Shown: in pieces, positions 21,638 through 33,791 of the stretch | Layout: each line of letters starts with the position of its first letter | Numbering within the stretch: position 1 is the first letter of the stretch | From: Pontederia crassipes | Taxonomy: Eukaryota; Streptophyta; Magnoliopsida; Commelinales; Pontederiaceae | DNA: 64,000 bases | NCBI GenBank assembly: GCA_030549335.1 | Contig: CM060189.1 | Span: forward strand, 48,082,917-48,146,916 | Direction of reading: 5' to 3' | Notes under the pieces: model-generated | The model's database searches: none | The model's input: only the letters and a program-made list of their open reading frames with translations | Told to the model about the DNA's origin: nothing | Translations under genes and position numbers: made by a program

Positions 21638-22400
21638 AAGGGTTATTTTCATAAATCACCCCTAAACTATCACGATTCTCCACATCTAACTCCAAACTAC
21701 GAACTTATTTTTTGGATCCTAAACTATCGTCACTTTTTCCATTTCATCCTTCCGTCAACTTTTGTCATGTTTTTCGTTAATTTCAATTTTTTTCTTTTAT
21801 GAAAATTTGAAATTACCCTTTAACCTTTAAAATAATATATAATAATAAATATAAAAAAAGACAGGGGGTGACGATGAGTGAAAGGGGGGAGGTGGGGTCA
21901 CCCCCTCGCGATCTCGCCGGCGACGAGATGGGCTGGGGGAGTAGGAGTCCAATGTCGTCGTCTTGTGTGAACTTGTCGGTGCGCGAGCTTGCACAGTGGG
22001 GCATCGGCCCCGTCGCAAGCTCACGAGCTCGAGCTCGCACAGGGGGTGTCGGCCCCCCTCACGCCTCACGAGTCTTCCTCGCATGCGACAAGGAAGAAAA
22101 AAAGGAGGGGGAGCGGCACCACCCTATGCGAGGTCGCATAGGGGGGCGCTGCCCCCCCCCCCCCCTTTTTCTTCCTCGTCGGTGTGTGAGCTCGCACAGG
22201 GGGTGTCGGCCCCCCTCGCAGGCTCAGGGGGCGCGTCCTCAAACATGAACATCGCCGACGCAAGCGGCAACAATGAGCTATTGCCAGTGACGGATGAACT
22301 TGCCGACCGCGAGCTCGCGCAGGGAGTGATGGCCCCCCTCGTGAGCTCGCAAGCGTCGGCGAGCTCAGGGGGGGCATGAGTGTGGTTGTCTGAGGCCACC
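21638..22400. mobile_element. AT-rich terminal segment plus GC-rich hairpin core (Mutator-like family, copy A)
   Basis: Positions 21638-21850 (GGGTTATTTTCATAAATCAC...CTAAACTAT...) match 32976-33200 in the same orientation. A GC-rich core follows (about 21870-22385), with repeated palindromic phrases such as GAGCTCGCACAGGGGGTGTC followed by GGCCCCCCTCG near 21987, 22032, 22187 and 22312. Open frames in the core are compositional. No matching right terminal repeat was found, so this is half of an element or an asymmetrical one. Confidence 0.5.
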
Positions 22401-23755
22401 TTGCAATCCTCCCCGCCGCAAGGCTGCCGGACGATGGTCGTAATATTTGGATTGTAAACAAATGTTCTCTTTCCTTGTGATCGAGTTCCCAACAACGAGT
22501 TCAAAATAGCGTAGAAAAGCTTCGATAATCCTTCTTCCACTGTGAGGTATTCTGATAATATTCATACTTTATTTATTACCAATTCCTTCAATTAGTATAA
22601 GACTCGAAATACGTAATTTTTTACACCGATTATAAGATCAAATTTTTTACACCTTCGATTATATGACCATAATCGAAGAACGAAAAATTTTTATTGTCAA
22701 TTTTTTGTATCAAATTCACCAAGAATTTTTCGAAATTTCAAACAAAAATAGTGTTAGAACCGTGAAAAAAAGAAAAAAATTGCTGTATTAAAAAAGAAAA
22801 GAGGGGCTGAAGGAATTGTGCGCAATATTGGCCCCTGGCCCGTTGCATTACTCACAGCTTTGCTGGGCTGGACCCCCCTACACACTCGCAGGGATCGGAA
22901 CGTGGAGCCGGGTGCACAAAAACAAAAAAAAATGAGCAGCGCAAAGACTTGGCCCGCTGCGCGGCGCAGGCAAGGTCGTGCGGTCTCGAGGTATCGGCCT
23001 GCTTGATCCGCGCAGTGCATGGTCGCGCCAGCCTGGCCTGCTACGTTTCGAACAGTTGCACATGGGCGCACGCATGGGCCCGCTCGCAGCCCAAATGAAC
23101 AATAGAGTTTTTAATTTTTGAAAAGTAATTTAGAAAACCGGGAAAATAGTAACAAAATGAGAAATATATGTTTCTGAACTCAGAAAATTCTAATTTTTTT
23201 ATGAAAAATTATGATGCATTTTATATATGTTATTATTTCATGAGAGATATATATGAGAAATTAGACTTTTTCTATTCTATGCACCTTATGGAGCTAGAAA
23301 AATATGAATAATGTTTTGGAAAATCCAGAATATTAAGTATGCATATTTTGTGTTTATGCATATGTGTTTCTTTATATTATTCCATATTATTATGTGTAAT
23401 TGTTGTAATCATGTAATAGTAATTAGAAAATTAATCAAATTAATTTTCTAAAAATTGTATCACATATGATTTTATGCATGTTAATATTGTTATGCATATT
23501 TATTAGTACATGAAAATGTCATTTTGCCATACATTGTACATAATTATGAATTTTTTGTTATTATGTGATATTTTAAGTGTCGTATGTCAGACTTAAATTG
23601 GATTTTCATATGACTTAGATATTCATGCACATAACTACGTTGACTTAAAGTGTATTTAAATATCACACTTATGTAAAATGACATATGCACATTATTAATT
23701 CATTATGTTAATTGCACTATATAATAATAATAATTTATTTTCTTTATGAATTGAC
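22401..23755. other. spacer, mixed composition
   Basis: On the minus strand 22540-22420 there is a short peptide-like segment (LSKLFYAILNSLLGTRSQGK) next to the GC-rich core that could be a captured exon; I do not recognise it. Positions 22790-23095 are GC-rich with no identifiable gene. From 23100 on the sequence is very AT-rich. Confidence 0.3.

Positions 23756-23756
<1 letters not shown>

Positions 23757-23826
<70 letters not shown>
23757..23826. repeat. (AAT)n microsatellite
   Basis: About 23 units of the AAT/ATA trinucleotide run from 23757 to 23826. A short interrupted precursor lies at about 23721-23733. Confidence 0.95.
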
Positions 23827-24012
23827 GTTGACATATGTCACATTTTTTGTGGAACCAGGGTCACATTACCTCGGTTCCACCCGATTGGTTCTCGTCCTGG
23901 AACTCGATTTAGGTGGGGGGTGTTTGGCGGAACAAGTGAGCAGTTCCGGCCTAGTTCCGGAAACAAACGCGACCTTAAAGTTTCCATTCAAACATAGCCT
24001 ACAAGAAATGAG

Positions 24013-24600
24013 AATTAGCGTCTCAAAGATGACGATGCTAAGTCGACACCATTGTTGATGCTATAGCGTCGTCAGAGCATCGGATGAAATGCGACGAGAT
24101 AGCCTCATGTTTGCCTCGATTTAGCGTCGTCATTGCGTTACAAAAATAGGACGCCGTGCTGACGCTTTGTCGATGCTACAACAACACTACTAGTGCGCGC
24201 TGACATCCTAAAGCGTAGAAAATATTATCGCTACTTTAGCGTCAAAAGAGGGCGATGCTATATTGTCCACATTACCGCTAATGCCAAAGCGACGCTGGCT
24301 TGAGAGTATATTCTCAATGTCGTAGTGGCGTTGGTAAAAGGTGACATTAAATAGGTTGCGCCATAGGGTTTTGTGACGCAAATGTGATGCTGGTATTTGT
24401 CAAATTTAGCATCACATTATTGTCGACACAAAAGCGACATTGATGCATGAGTTGATGTTCACCCTCGTGGAGGCGTCGGCTAATGTGGTGCTGAAACTGT
24501 TGTGCCATAGCCTCAGTGACGCTATTGAGATGCTAATGTGGTGATGAACACTTGAGTCGCTAATGTGACGTGAATGGGGCGCCAATTTAATTATGCACTT
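24013..24600 (+). mobile_element. degenerate CACTA terminal region
   Basis: CTACAAGAAATGAGAATTAGC near 24000-24020 resembles the CACTA end at 33519 (CACTACAAGAAATCATCGAT) but has lost the first bases. It is followed by about 550 bp dense in GCGTCG, GATGCTA and GTGACGCT words in both orientations, the subterminal-repeat style also seen after 33519. No genes of the element remain. Confidence 0.5.
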
Positions 24601-24949
24601 CCTACACTAAAATTTTAATTAGTAAATTATTAAATATTAATTATTATTGTATTCATAGAAGTATAAGAATACAAATATACATGTATGTATATAAGTATAA
24701 GAATACAAAAGACGCTTTCTTCAATAGAAATTCATGTATTAAATAGAAATTCATATATATGCCTATATTGATTTGTATTTAATATTAATTTGTATAACTA
24801 TATATGTTACCTATACTATAGTTTAATGAATAAATAGAAATATTCCGAAATATATAAGTTACCTACATATGCATTCCTATACTACATGTTGCCTACATAT
24901 GTATTATGAAGTATACTAAATACAAATACACATATATGTACATAGAAGC
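24601..24949. other. AT-rich spacer
   Basis: Short words such as AGTATAAGAATACAAA and TATGCATTCCTATACTAC recur two or three times in this strongly AT-rich stretch. I see no gene. Confidence 0.4.
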
Positions 24950-25535
24950 GGCGAGGGGTCTGCCTCCTTTCTCCGATGTTGTCCCCAACCCCTTGTGCTC
25001 AAAGCGGGGAGGGGGCGCTCCCTTCTCCGGCACTAGAGAAGGCAGGGGGAGTTCCCCCCTCCCGTTCGTGCTCAAAACGGGGAGGAGGTGTTGCCCCCTC
25101 CCCGGTCTTCTCCAATGCCGAAGCCCCCTCCCTCCACGCACTCAAAGTGGGGAGGGGACATTGTCTTTTTCGGCATCGGAGAAGACATGGGGATGGGTAG
25201 CACCTCCTCTCCCTCTCACTCAAAGGGGGGAGGGAGTAGCCGTCTCCTCCCCTGCCTTCTCTGACGCCGGAGAAGATAGGAGCGACACTCATTTTTTTAA
25301 TTTTTTTAAAAATATATTATTATTTTAACATTTCATATTAGATGCTTGAATGTGGAGGAGAGAGAAAATGACACATAGATCATATAATTGGAAACATGCA
25401 ATAGCAGGTAAAAAAGACATAAAGGTAAAATAAGTTCATAATTAGAGAGTGGTGTATGTACAAAATAAAGTTAGAGGATAGAGTTGCAAAGCAGTTAAAG
25501 TTGGAGAACATTTGGTGAAATGTATCCCACCAACA
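24950..25535. mobile_element. GC-rich core plus right terminal repeat (Mutator-like family, copy B)
   Basis: The core at 24950-25290 is GC-rich with repeats of a CTCAAARCGGGGAGGGGG word and hairpin-prone CCCCCTCCC / GGGGAGGGG pairs. The sequence 25330-25535 reads, in reverse complement, like the termini of the element at 35708-36253 (phrases CTCCAACTTT, CAACTCTATCCT, ACTTTATTTTGTA). The matching left terminus is not visible. Confidence 0.5.
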
Positions 25536-25724
25536 TGTTGTGATTTGTTAAAAAACTTCCCTTTCTTAAAAAAAAATTATTGTCGGAGATGACTATTGTC
25601 TTTTAACACAAAAGTAGCCGAAGTCAAAATCATTCTTTAACATAAAAGGTTATCAATATTTTCTAGGTGAATTTTTCCAACTAAGAAAAGCTTATCAAGT
25701 TTGGGGGTAACTTTTGAACAGTTT

Positions 25725-26800
25725 TTTAGAATCGGACCAGATTGGCTGGGTTGATCGATCCAATCATGAACTGGCCAAAGTTCGGTTCGATTTTTTTTCA
25801 AAATTAGAAATGATCATTTTTTGATTGAAACATGTTGAATCAGTTGAACCGGTTCAATCCAATTTTTAATTATTGTATTAATAAATAAAAATTTGGAATT
25901 TCCAATGCTAGTATGAAATGAAAGAAAATCGGGATCGTTCTATTTTGTATTTAAAATAGTAAAATTAGATTTTTGAATGAGAGAATAAGTAATTTTGAAA
26001 GGAGAAAAAGGTAGGTGATGGTGTATAAATAAATTGAGAAATTTAAGGAGAAGAATGAAGTGAGAAATTTGAGGAAAAAAGGAAATGAGAGAAAAAGTAA
26101 AAATGGAAATAATTGAATGAAAAAGTAGAAATAATTTAATAAAAAAAGGTATGAAAAAGGAGAAATAATTTAATAAAAAAGGTATAATAAATAATTTAAT
26201 TATAAAAAGGTATAATTTAAAAAAAAAGAAATAATTTAATAATTGAATGAAGTGAGAAATAATTAAGCAATAATTAAATTAAAAAATATATTAATATAAA
26301 TAATAAAAGAATAAAAATATTTATAAATTTCAATAATCTTGATCAATTTCATTCTTTAATTTTTCTTGATGTTAAATGATTTATTAAATTTTTTATAATA
26401 TTTACATTAGAATAATAAATCTAAATGAAATTAAATAATTTAACTTACTAGCCTTTTAAGTACAATATTTTTAATAGTGTAAATATTTCGTATTATCTTA
26501 ATATAACGAGTCTAAATTTTCTTTTTTGCATTCAAGTATTTATAATATTATATAAGTTTAGAACATATTTTGGATAAATTTATTAATTAAATATCATTTA
26601 TAAAATAATTAATTTAATATTCATTATATTAAAAATATTTTGTGAGTATTTTTATATTAATTTAAAAATTTTATTCATAATATATCTTTGAAGTAATACA
26701 TAAATAATATTTCAATAATACATCTTTGATTAAACTGGCCAATCATGACCCAATTGACACATGAGTTTGACATCCAGTTCGATTTTAAAAATATTACTTT
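25725..26800. repeat. AT-rich block with weak inverted ends
   Basis: The ends AATCGGACCAGATTGGCTGG (about 25731) and ACTGGCCAATCATGACCCAA...TCCAGTTCGATTTT (about 26735-26795, reverse) are loosely complementary, suggesting an old terminal-inverted-repeat element. The interior is nearly pure A/T with repeated GAAATAATTTAATAAAAAAG phrases. The similarity is too weak to assign a superfamily. Confidence 0.3.
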
Positions 26801-27780
26801 TGAAGCCAATATATGTTTTTACTAATTTTATATCTATGCTAATGTTAATCAGCATTTTATTTATGATGTTGATAAAAATAACGTAGTTTACGTCATCATG
26901 TTGCGTCACCTATGACTTAAATGAGTAATTTTCATATTTTAATAATATATATACACTTAATTAGTGTAATAGTAATTATGCAATGCTCCGGCTCCACGAG
27001 TGCCTTTTTTAAATTTAAAAGGGGACAGAATATAATGAGAAGTTTTTTTTACACATGGAGCACCAATACTAATTAATAAAAAAAATTAATAATTGAGACC
27101 TGATAATAAAAAAAAGAGCAAAGCTCACCTTAGCTAAAAAGATAAACTCTCACCTCTATTTAGAAACCACATAAGTTTTGTAACCGGAAAAAAAAATGAT
27201 ACCCAATGAGTTTAATCTGTATATTTTAGATATGATAACCATTTTTATAACCAAAATAAATTTATTATAAGATTTTGTTAAATTATTATGCTAAACATTT
27301 TTTTAAACGCTTAAGTATATTTTAGCTGAAACCATCATTTAAATGGAGGTGTAATAATTTTTTTCTAATACCAGGAAATATCGTTGTTTTTTGTGATTTT
27401 AACATGTTTTTTGGATATAATTAAATTTAACATGATCAAGAATGACCGTATTATAATTTATAATCTTCAATTTCCAACAGTCTTTTTTCTTCATAATATA
27501 TTAATTTATTTTATTGGTTAAATATCGAATTTAATCTTAATCATACGTCTCATAATTTATTTAATATTAAATGATACTTCTTATTTTCAAATTAATACAT
27601 TAGTTATATATTACTTTATGTATAAATTAGACGATTAATTTAAATTGAATTATAATCATTAAATTAATTAAATAATAAAAAACAAATGTTTTTTCCTCGA
27701 CCTGCACAAAATCTCCTGTAACGGATCAAAGTTTTAGTGGATGGAAGAATAAAATAATTATTTTCCTTCTAGAAAGAAAA
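26801..27780. other. AT-rich spacer upstream of the TFIIB gene
   Basis: I see nothing coding or repeated here. The distal promoter of the TFIIB-like gene would lie in its right part. Confidence 0.4.
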
Positions 27781-27864
27781 AAAAACGTATATCGTACCAT
27801 TCCGATTCGGATTGACAAATTCACTCTTCCGATTCCGACTCGGGCTTTTTGTTGGCGGTCGGCT

Positions 27865-27870
27865 TATAAA
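27865..27870 (+). promoter_or_regulatory. TATA box of the TFIIB-like gene
   Basis: TATAAA lies in a GGCTTATAAAGG context. It is 154 bp upstream of the chosen ATG and directly before a pyrimidine-rich (CT)n leader, the usual plant spacing and style. A transcription start at about 27895-27905 is inferred. Confidence 0.6.
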
Positions 27871-27887
27871 GGAACCGGCATGGTTGC

Positions 27888-27952
27888 CTCTCTCTCTCGC
27901 TCTCTTGCTCTCTCGCTCTCTCTCTCTCTCGCTCGCTCTCGCTCTCTCTCTC
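27888..27952 (+). repeat. (CT)n tract in the TFIIB 5' leader
   Basis: Interrupted CT repeats (CTCTCTCGCTCTCTTGC...) occupy the predicted 5' untranslated region. Pyrimidine patches of this kind mark core promoters and leaders of many plant genes; the CDC20 gene at 48982 has one too. Confidence 0.85.
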
Positions 27953-28023
27953 CGTGTCGAAGCTGAGAGATCGTTCTATTCGCCGAAGCTGAGAGAACGA
28001 GCTTGCAGCGTGATATAGTCAAT

Positions 28024-28908
28024 ATGTCGAACACGTCAGGGACTAACTGGGGAGAGGAGGAGTACTGCCCGGATTGCCGGCGCACCACCATCGTCGTGAT
28101 CGACTACAGCAATGGCGACGTCGTGTGCACCGAGTGCGCCCTGGTGATCGAAGAGAAGATGGCAGAAACCACCCAGGAGTGGCGCAGCTTCGCTGACGAA
28201 GACGACAGGGGCGGGCGCAGCCGCGTGGGAGCCCCCGTCAACCCGCTCCTCGAAGGATGCTCGCTAACGACCAAGATCGCGTCCTCGGCCCCCTCAGGCC
28301 AGCGCGCCGGCCCTCTACCTCCGCCTCCGCCGCCGCGGCCGCTGCAGTGCTCCGGCGCCGTTGCGCGGGTGGCTGACGCCGTCGAAAAAGGCAGCGCCGG
28401 GGCCTTGGCTTCCGTCTCCAGCGCCATATCGTACATGTGCGATTCGTTGGGTCTTTTTGATACCGCCAAGGTATATATCTATGTATATATTAATTACTTT
28501 AATCCAATTTTAAAATACTATATATATATGTATAGAAGAATAGTTTATTATCGTGAAAAATATATGTAGTATATTTCTTGGTTAACGTTCTTTACTTTTT
28601 ATTTTTCTCAAAAGGAAAAAAAAAAGAAGAATCTCGGCATTGCATAAATAAATCACTGACCATATATTTTTTTGTGCGTGCGCGTTTTTAGAATCGAGCC
28701 CTGGATATATACAAGAAATTGGAAGGCAGTAAAATCTTTGCCCGAAAGAATAATCGAAACACGCTTCTGGCCGCTTGCTTGTTCGTCGCTTGTCGCCTTG
28801 AGAACTGCCCACGTACTCTCAATGGTAAGTACATCCATGCATGCATGCATGCGTCATGCACGATTAAACTTTCATCCAAACTTCTAATTATTGTTTACAT
28901 ATATGACC

Positions 28909-28941
<33 letters not shown>

Positions 28942-29346
28942 GTAAAATTACTTGTGAATTAATTTGATCGGTGGCAGATTGAAGACTAATGCACAATTTG
29001 TTCATTTTGTGAATTAACAGAGATTATGTTAGTCGCCCGTGACTCGACAAAGAAAAAACTGGGACAGGATGTCAAGTTCATTGAACAACTGCTATCAAAT
29101 ATTGGCTATAAAGATGGCACGGAAGTACTGACAACCCCAGCAGACTTCATGGTACATATATATATACATATATTTAATTACTTTGCTTCAAAGCATCTAA
29201 ATATCTCAATTAATTCTCACTTCATTAATTTGTAGGCACGGTTCTGTTCCCATCTTGGTTTGGACATTGGGTTTGTCATCTCGGCCAAGGAAGTAATGGT
29301 TAACTTGGAGAAGCTTGACATAAGGTAATTATATTACTCATGCCCG

Positions 29347-29399
<53 letters not shown>

Positions 29400-29826
29400 T
29401 ACGCACGTACATCCATCACGCATAGTTTTCTCTATGCACAAAATATTATATATATATTATGAGCTCAATTAATATACACTGCTAATTAAACGACTTCTTG
29501 CAGGAGAACACCGGCATCTTTGGCTGCAGGCATCATTTATATGATGACGCAATTGTCAAGTGAGAGGCCCCTGCGAGGTACTTAATTGATCACTGAATGC
29601 GAAGTTTACTAATTTCATGTCATATTAATTGACAGAAAAGTTTTTTTACTCAAATATATTATATATTATATTGATGCGTGTGGCACATGCAGACATCGCA
29701 ATGGCGTCACAAGTATCGGAATCCACCATCTGGAAGACGTACAAAAATTTGTATCCCCATGCATTCTTCTTGATACCAAGTTCATTTGCCACCACCGAGG
29801 AACTGAGGAAGCTTCCCAAACCTTGA
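28024..29826 (+). CDS. TFIIB-like general transcription factor, divergent, six exons
   Basis: TFIIB binds TBP-promoter complexes and recruits RNA polymerase II in the nucleus. Exons: 28024-28470, 28692-28824, 29021-29151, 29236-29324, 29504-29577 and 29693-29826. All introns are GT-AG and the frame is open for 335 residues, near the usual 310-320. Residues about 15-42 form the zinc ribbon (CPDC...CTEC). The B-reader follows (EWRSFADEDD, VGAPVNPLL). Residues about 90-115 are a proline-rich linker with a PPPPPP run, unusual for TFIIB. Cyclin fold 1 has LDIYKKLEGSK and TLLAACLFVACRLENCPRTL; fold 2 has FCSHLGLD, ASLAAGIIYMMTQL and ESTIWKTYKNLYPHAF. The first in-frame ATG is used; codons upstream lack an ATG. 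Many normally conserved positions differ, so this is probably a diverged paralogue rather than the main TFIIB. Exon 1 is GC-rich, later exons AT-rich. Confidence 0.92.
28908..28936. repeat. (AT)n microsatellite in TFIIB intron 2
   Basis: About 14 AT units lie in the second intron. ATGC repeats (CATGCATGCATGCATGC) lie nearby at about 28836-28852. Confidence 0.9.
29349..29396. repeat. (TC)n microsatellite in TFIIB intron 4
   Basis: About 24 uninterrupted TC units start 25 bp after the exon 4 donor. Confidence 0.95.
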
Positions 29827-29985
29827 TCAATCGTAACGATTCGAACATGATGCATGATAGATGTTTCTACGGAGTACGTGAGCATCCATGATGCATGATC
29901 GAGCAAAAGAGAGCTACCACACCACTGTAGTTTTATATAAGGAGATATTGATCTGTTAAACTCGAACTTGATAAATTTTTTATTG

Positions 29986-29991
29986 AATAAA
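29986..29991 (+). terminator. candidate polyadenylation signal of the TFIIB-like gene
   Basis: AATAAA lies 160 bp after the stop codon in an AT-rich 3' region. Plant signals are loose, so the assignment is tentative. Confidence 0.45.
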
Positions 29992-31829
29992 TTGATTTGT
30001 AATCGAGATGGCATGCATATGAGAGATTGAATTCTATATAAACAATTATAATGTTTGAACTCTATCTTTTCTTAAGAAGCATCTTTCTTGTAGTTGCAAT
30101 TATTATTATTACGTTAAATTGAGGAAATAGTTTTCTATTAATTTTTAACTGAGTAATATACTATATTCCTTAACAATACATATACATTTTCTTGAAAATT
30201 CAATACATTAATTAATTGTTGTGCGCCTCAAGAAAAGGCATCTTACGAATCCAAATGGAAACGAATCACACGAAGAGAACAGTGAAGGATCACACATGAA
30301 AAATTTAAATGCAAAATTCAAATATAATTATTATAAGGTTTTGAATTCTTACAGCTCTACATAGGAGTTTTACCCGGACCATTTTAAAATTTTAGAGAAG
30401 TATAACAATTAACAAAAAGTGGGATTCTTGCGTCCCAATGGCCAATAGCGATAGCTTAAATAAATTATGACAATAAGAAATATGGGAGGTAGTTTTTTTT
30501 TTGCGGAATTCTTTTGCAACTCATATGAAGTGTGGTTGATCAAAATATTACGAGTTCAATTTTATATCATTAGTTTAATTACATAATTGTGATTTTTATA
30601 CATTAGGGTTTAGTATAACTTAATTCTAATATTCGGAAAATGGCGCTCCATAATATATATAAATAGGACATATGTGTTTAAAATAATGTATTATATTGTT
30701 AAAAAATTCTGAATAATTGATGAATAAACATATGTGGATGCGGACTGCTGCCCCCACTCTCCACTTTTACAATTATAATTATATGTAATGATATTAAAAT
30801 AGAAGTAACAATTTGACATATGAGATGATATGGGTGAAAGTAGTCTTACTAGCTATTGTTCGGGTCAAATTTTTAAATTAAAAAATCATCCTAAAATTAT
30901 TTTAAAAAAAATTAAAAATAATTTTTTAGGAGGTCAATTTTTTAATTGATAAGATTATATTTTAAATATATATATAATAAAATAAAATAACATAAAAATA
31001 TCAAAATTTATAATTAAATATAAAATATATTACTAAACTTTTAAATTTATCAAATTAGAGTTCCATAATGTAATAGAAAAATAAGAAACTATTTACAAAA
31101 AAATTGACAACTTATGAATTAATTATACAAATAAAATATTTATAAAAAAATGGGTTCCATGATAAACATTTTTTCAGGTGAGGCTTTAATATTAATAAGT
31201 GAGTTTTAATTTACTAAAAATTACTCTAAATGATATTTCAAGTTCCTAATCTTTATTTTATTTTTATATCGAGTAAATTTTTTGCGTTGGTCAAATCCTT
31301 TGTGATAAAGATGCAATTTCATGCAGATCACATGTCTGGGCACGGGGCCCGCACGAAATTCTACAAGCACGACAGCTAAGTCGAGCTTAGGCAGACCATG
31401 CCAATAGCTGCCCATTGGGCACGGCCCAGCACAAACCCGAGGAGAACACATTTTTTTAAATTATTAATTTTAAATATTTGATCATATATTAATAATTATA
31501 TTATATATTATATTATGTATTTAATATTCATAATATTTTGTATTATAACGTTTTATTATTTTTATTATTAGTACAAGTAATATTTAAAAAATAAAAGAAA
31601 AAATGGGTCATTGGTGCATGAACCCGACGTTAACCCAACCGTTGATGAACCGTGTTGGATTGACGTAATACTAATCCAACCCGACACACATGAGTTGAGT
31701 GATGGGGGAGGGGAATGTTTGTCCATCTTTACCCTATGACATGAAGGTGAAATTTATGTGTTCACGAATCAGGTTAGATCCGACCTTAAATTCAATCAAT
31801 TTTAGTAGGGCCGGGTTGAGGGCTTCCTA
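29992..31829. other. AT-rich spacer with old repeat scraps
   Basis: No gene is seen. Positions about 31330-31450 contain GGGCACGGGGCCCGCACG and GGGCACGGCCCAGCACAAACC, and 31610-31700 contain AACCCGACGTTAACCCAACC; these look like degenerate ends of hAT-type elements. Confidence 0.35.
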
Positions 31830-32675
31830 GGGTACATTACACGATTAGTCCTCTAACTTTGAGTCGTTTTCAAATCGATCCCACAATTTCAATTTATAAT
31901 CAGAACGTCATTCATCTTTGATTTTCTTGCACGATTAGTCCTCTTGACCGGTAATCATAGATTTCCCAATTGCCTTGCATACATGGCCGCATTTCTTTCT
32001 CATCCACGTCAGTTTAAGTCATCTACTATTATAAAAATTTTAAAAAATAAAAAAGATGGGTCCGACCCGAGGGGGCCGGCGCACCCTTTGCGAATCTCGC
32101 CGGCGCGGCGAAATTCGCAGGGGGGAGGGGGCAGCTGTCCTCCTCCTTCTCTCTCACCATCCAAGGGGGCCGCCGCCCCCCTCGTTCTCCCTCACCGTGC
32201 GTGAGGGAGAAGGAGGGGGGCGGAGGCCCCCCTCATTTTCCTCTGCGACGGCGAGGAAGATGAGGGGGGCTGGGCTGCCGTCCCCCTCCTCCTCCCTCAC
32301 GCGCGGTGAAGGAGAATGAGGGGGTGGTGCGTTCTCCCTCGCCATCATTTAGGGAGAAGGCGCCGCTCCCCGCTGCGAATCTCGCTGGCCGATGAGATTC
32401 GCAAAGGGGGCATCGGCCCTCTCGGGCCGGCCCCATCTTTTTTTAATTTTTTTTAAAATTTTTATAATGAAATGGAAGACTTAAACTGACGTGGATGAGA
32501 GAGAAAGATGGCCACATATGTAAGGCAATCGGGAAACTTATGATCATCGGTTAGAATGACTAATTGTGTAAGGAAATAAAAAATGAAGGACGTTCTGTTT
32601 ACAAATTGAAGTTAGGGGACCGATTTGAAAATGACTCAAAGTTGGAGGACGAATCGTGTAATGGGTCGAGTAGTC
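31830..32675. mobile_element. Mutator-like inverted-repeat element with GC-rich foldback core (copy C)
   Basis: The left arm at 31830-32060 (ATTACACGATTAGTCCTC...ACTTTGAGTCGTTTTCAAAT...CATCCACGTCAGTTTAAGTC...) is repeated in reverse complement at 32430-32672, with most positions alike. That gives terminal inverted repeats of about 235 bp. The 370-bp core is GC-rich and itself palindromic, with TTTGCGAATCTCGCCGGC at 32086 and GCGAGATTCGCA-type sequence at its right end. Long inverted repeats around a short GC-rich cargo suggest a non-autonomous Mutator-like or foldback element. I found no clear target duplication and no transposase. Confidence 0.7.
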
Positions 32676-32975
32676 GATTTACCAAAAAAATATTTCTTCA
32701 AAATTTTTTCCTTTTTAATTTTAATATAAAAAATATAGTAAGTATTTTATTTATATCATAAAATAACATTTTATTTGTTTACTATTTTTTTTGTATTTTA
32801 AAGAATTTATTTCATAATTTTTTAACCACATAAAATTTCTAAATTAAATAAAAAGTAGTTTAAGTTAAATAAAAATGGTCAAGTTGTGTTAAAAATTCAG
32901 ACCCGGCCACCTATTTGACCGATCAAATTCCTACCAATCCGTGCGAACACCCATTGTGAAATTCTATTATTATTT
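32676..32975. other. AT-rich spacer
   Basis: I see nothing coding or repeated in this 300-bp stretch. Confidence 0.4.
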
Positions 32976-33518
32976 AGGGTTATTTTAATAAAACACACCT
33001 AAACTATTATGATTTTTCACATCTAACCCTAAACTATGAACTTATTTTTTATCTCTAAACTATCATGATTTTTTTAATTTAATCATTTCATCAATTTCTG
33101 TCAACTCTTATGTTAACTTTATTTTTTTCTCATTTATGAAAAGTCAAAATTACCCTTTCTCTCATCTCTTTTAATATTTTAAATTTTTAAATAAAAAAGA
33201 TAAAAGAAAAACGTAGGGAGCAAGCCCCCCTACGATTGCCGGTGACGGCCCGATGGGGGATCGCCGGCAACAGACATGGGGGGGTTTGACGCCTCTCGCT
33301 CCACGTCGCTAGCGATGCATAGCAAAAAAAAAAAGGGGGGGGGGGGGGGGGGGTCGCCACCTGCAATCTCGCACCCCCTCCCCTCTCTTTTGCTCGTTGC
33401 CGACCCTCTGCGCATCAGCAATGAGCAAAAAACCCCGTGTCGCCGGCCCTCTTTCACTCCATTGTCGACTTCAGGGCTTCCCTCATTGCCCCCGGGGCTG
33501 ACGCTGCCTTCTTCATCT
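32976..33518. mobile_element. AT-rich terminal segment plus GC-rich core (Mutator-like family, copy D)
   Basis: Positions 32976-33200 are homologous to 21638-21850 (GGGTTATTTTaATAAAaCAC, CTAAACTAT, CACATCTAACYCYAAACTA, AACTTATTTTTT). A GC-rich core with paired GATTGCCGG / GATCGCCGGC phrases follows, including an A11G19 homopolymer block at 33324-33353. No right terminal repeat is seen; a CACTA terminus begins at 33519 and may have displaced it. Confidence 0.5.
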
Positions 33519-33791
33519 CACTACAAGAAATCATCGATTAGCAACGCATCAATATAGACTCCAATGCGTCGCTAACTCAGCGCTAAATACAATAGTGATG
33601 CATTAGCGTCAAATTCGCGCCACAGGCTTCGCGACACCATTTCTTCGACGCTAATAGCGCCGACTTCGCGCCTATGGGTATGTCGATGCAATTACCGTCG
33701 CACGGTGGCACTAATGCGACACTATAATGACGCGAAAAGTGTCATCATGAAGAGCCAACATGCGTCGCTACTCCGTCTCTAAAGAGGTGCT
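33519..33791 (+). mobile_element. CACTA terminus with subterminal repeats
   Basis: CACTACAAGAAATCATCGAT is a canonical CACTA end. It is followed to about 33785 by dense GCGTCGCTA / AGCGTC words. The partner end is not recognised in the window, and the sequence passes directly into a Copia gag fragment on the other strand, so the element is truncated or nested. Confidence 0.6.

Noticed and set aside
21813..22565. Open frames in the GC-rich core
   Set aside because: Composition artefact of a palindromic GC-rich core; no conserved protein pattern and frames present on all strands.
28003..28023. Upstream start for TFIIB
   Set aside because: The extension starts at TTG, not ATG; the ATG at 28024 fits the family N-terminus.
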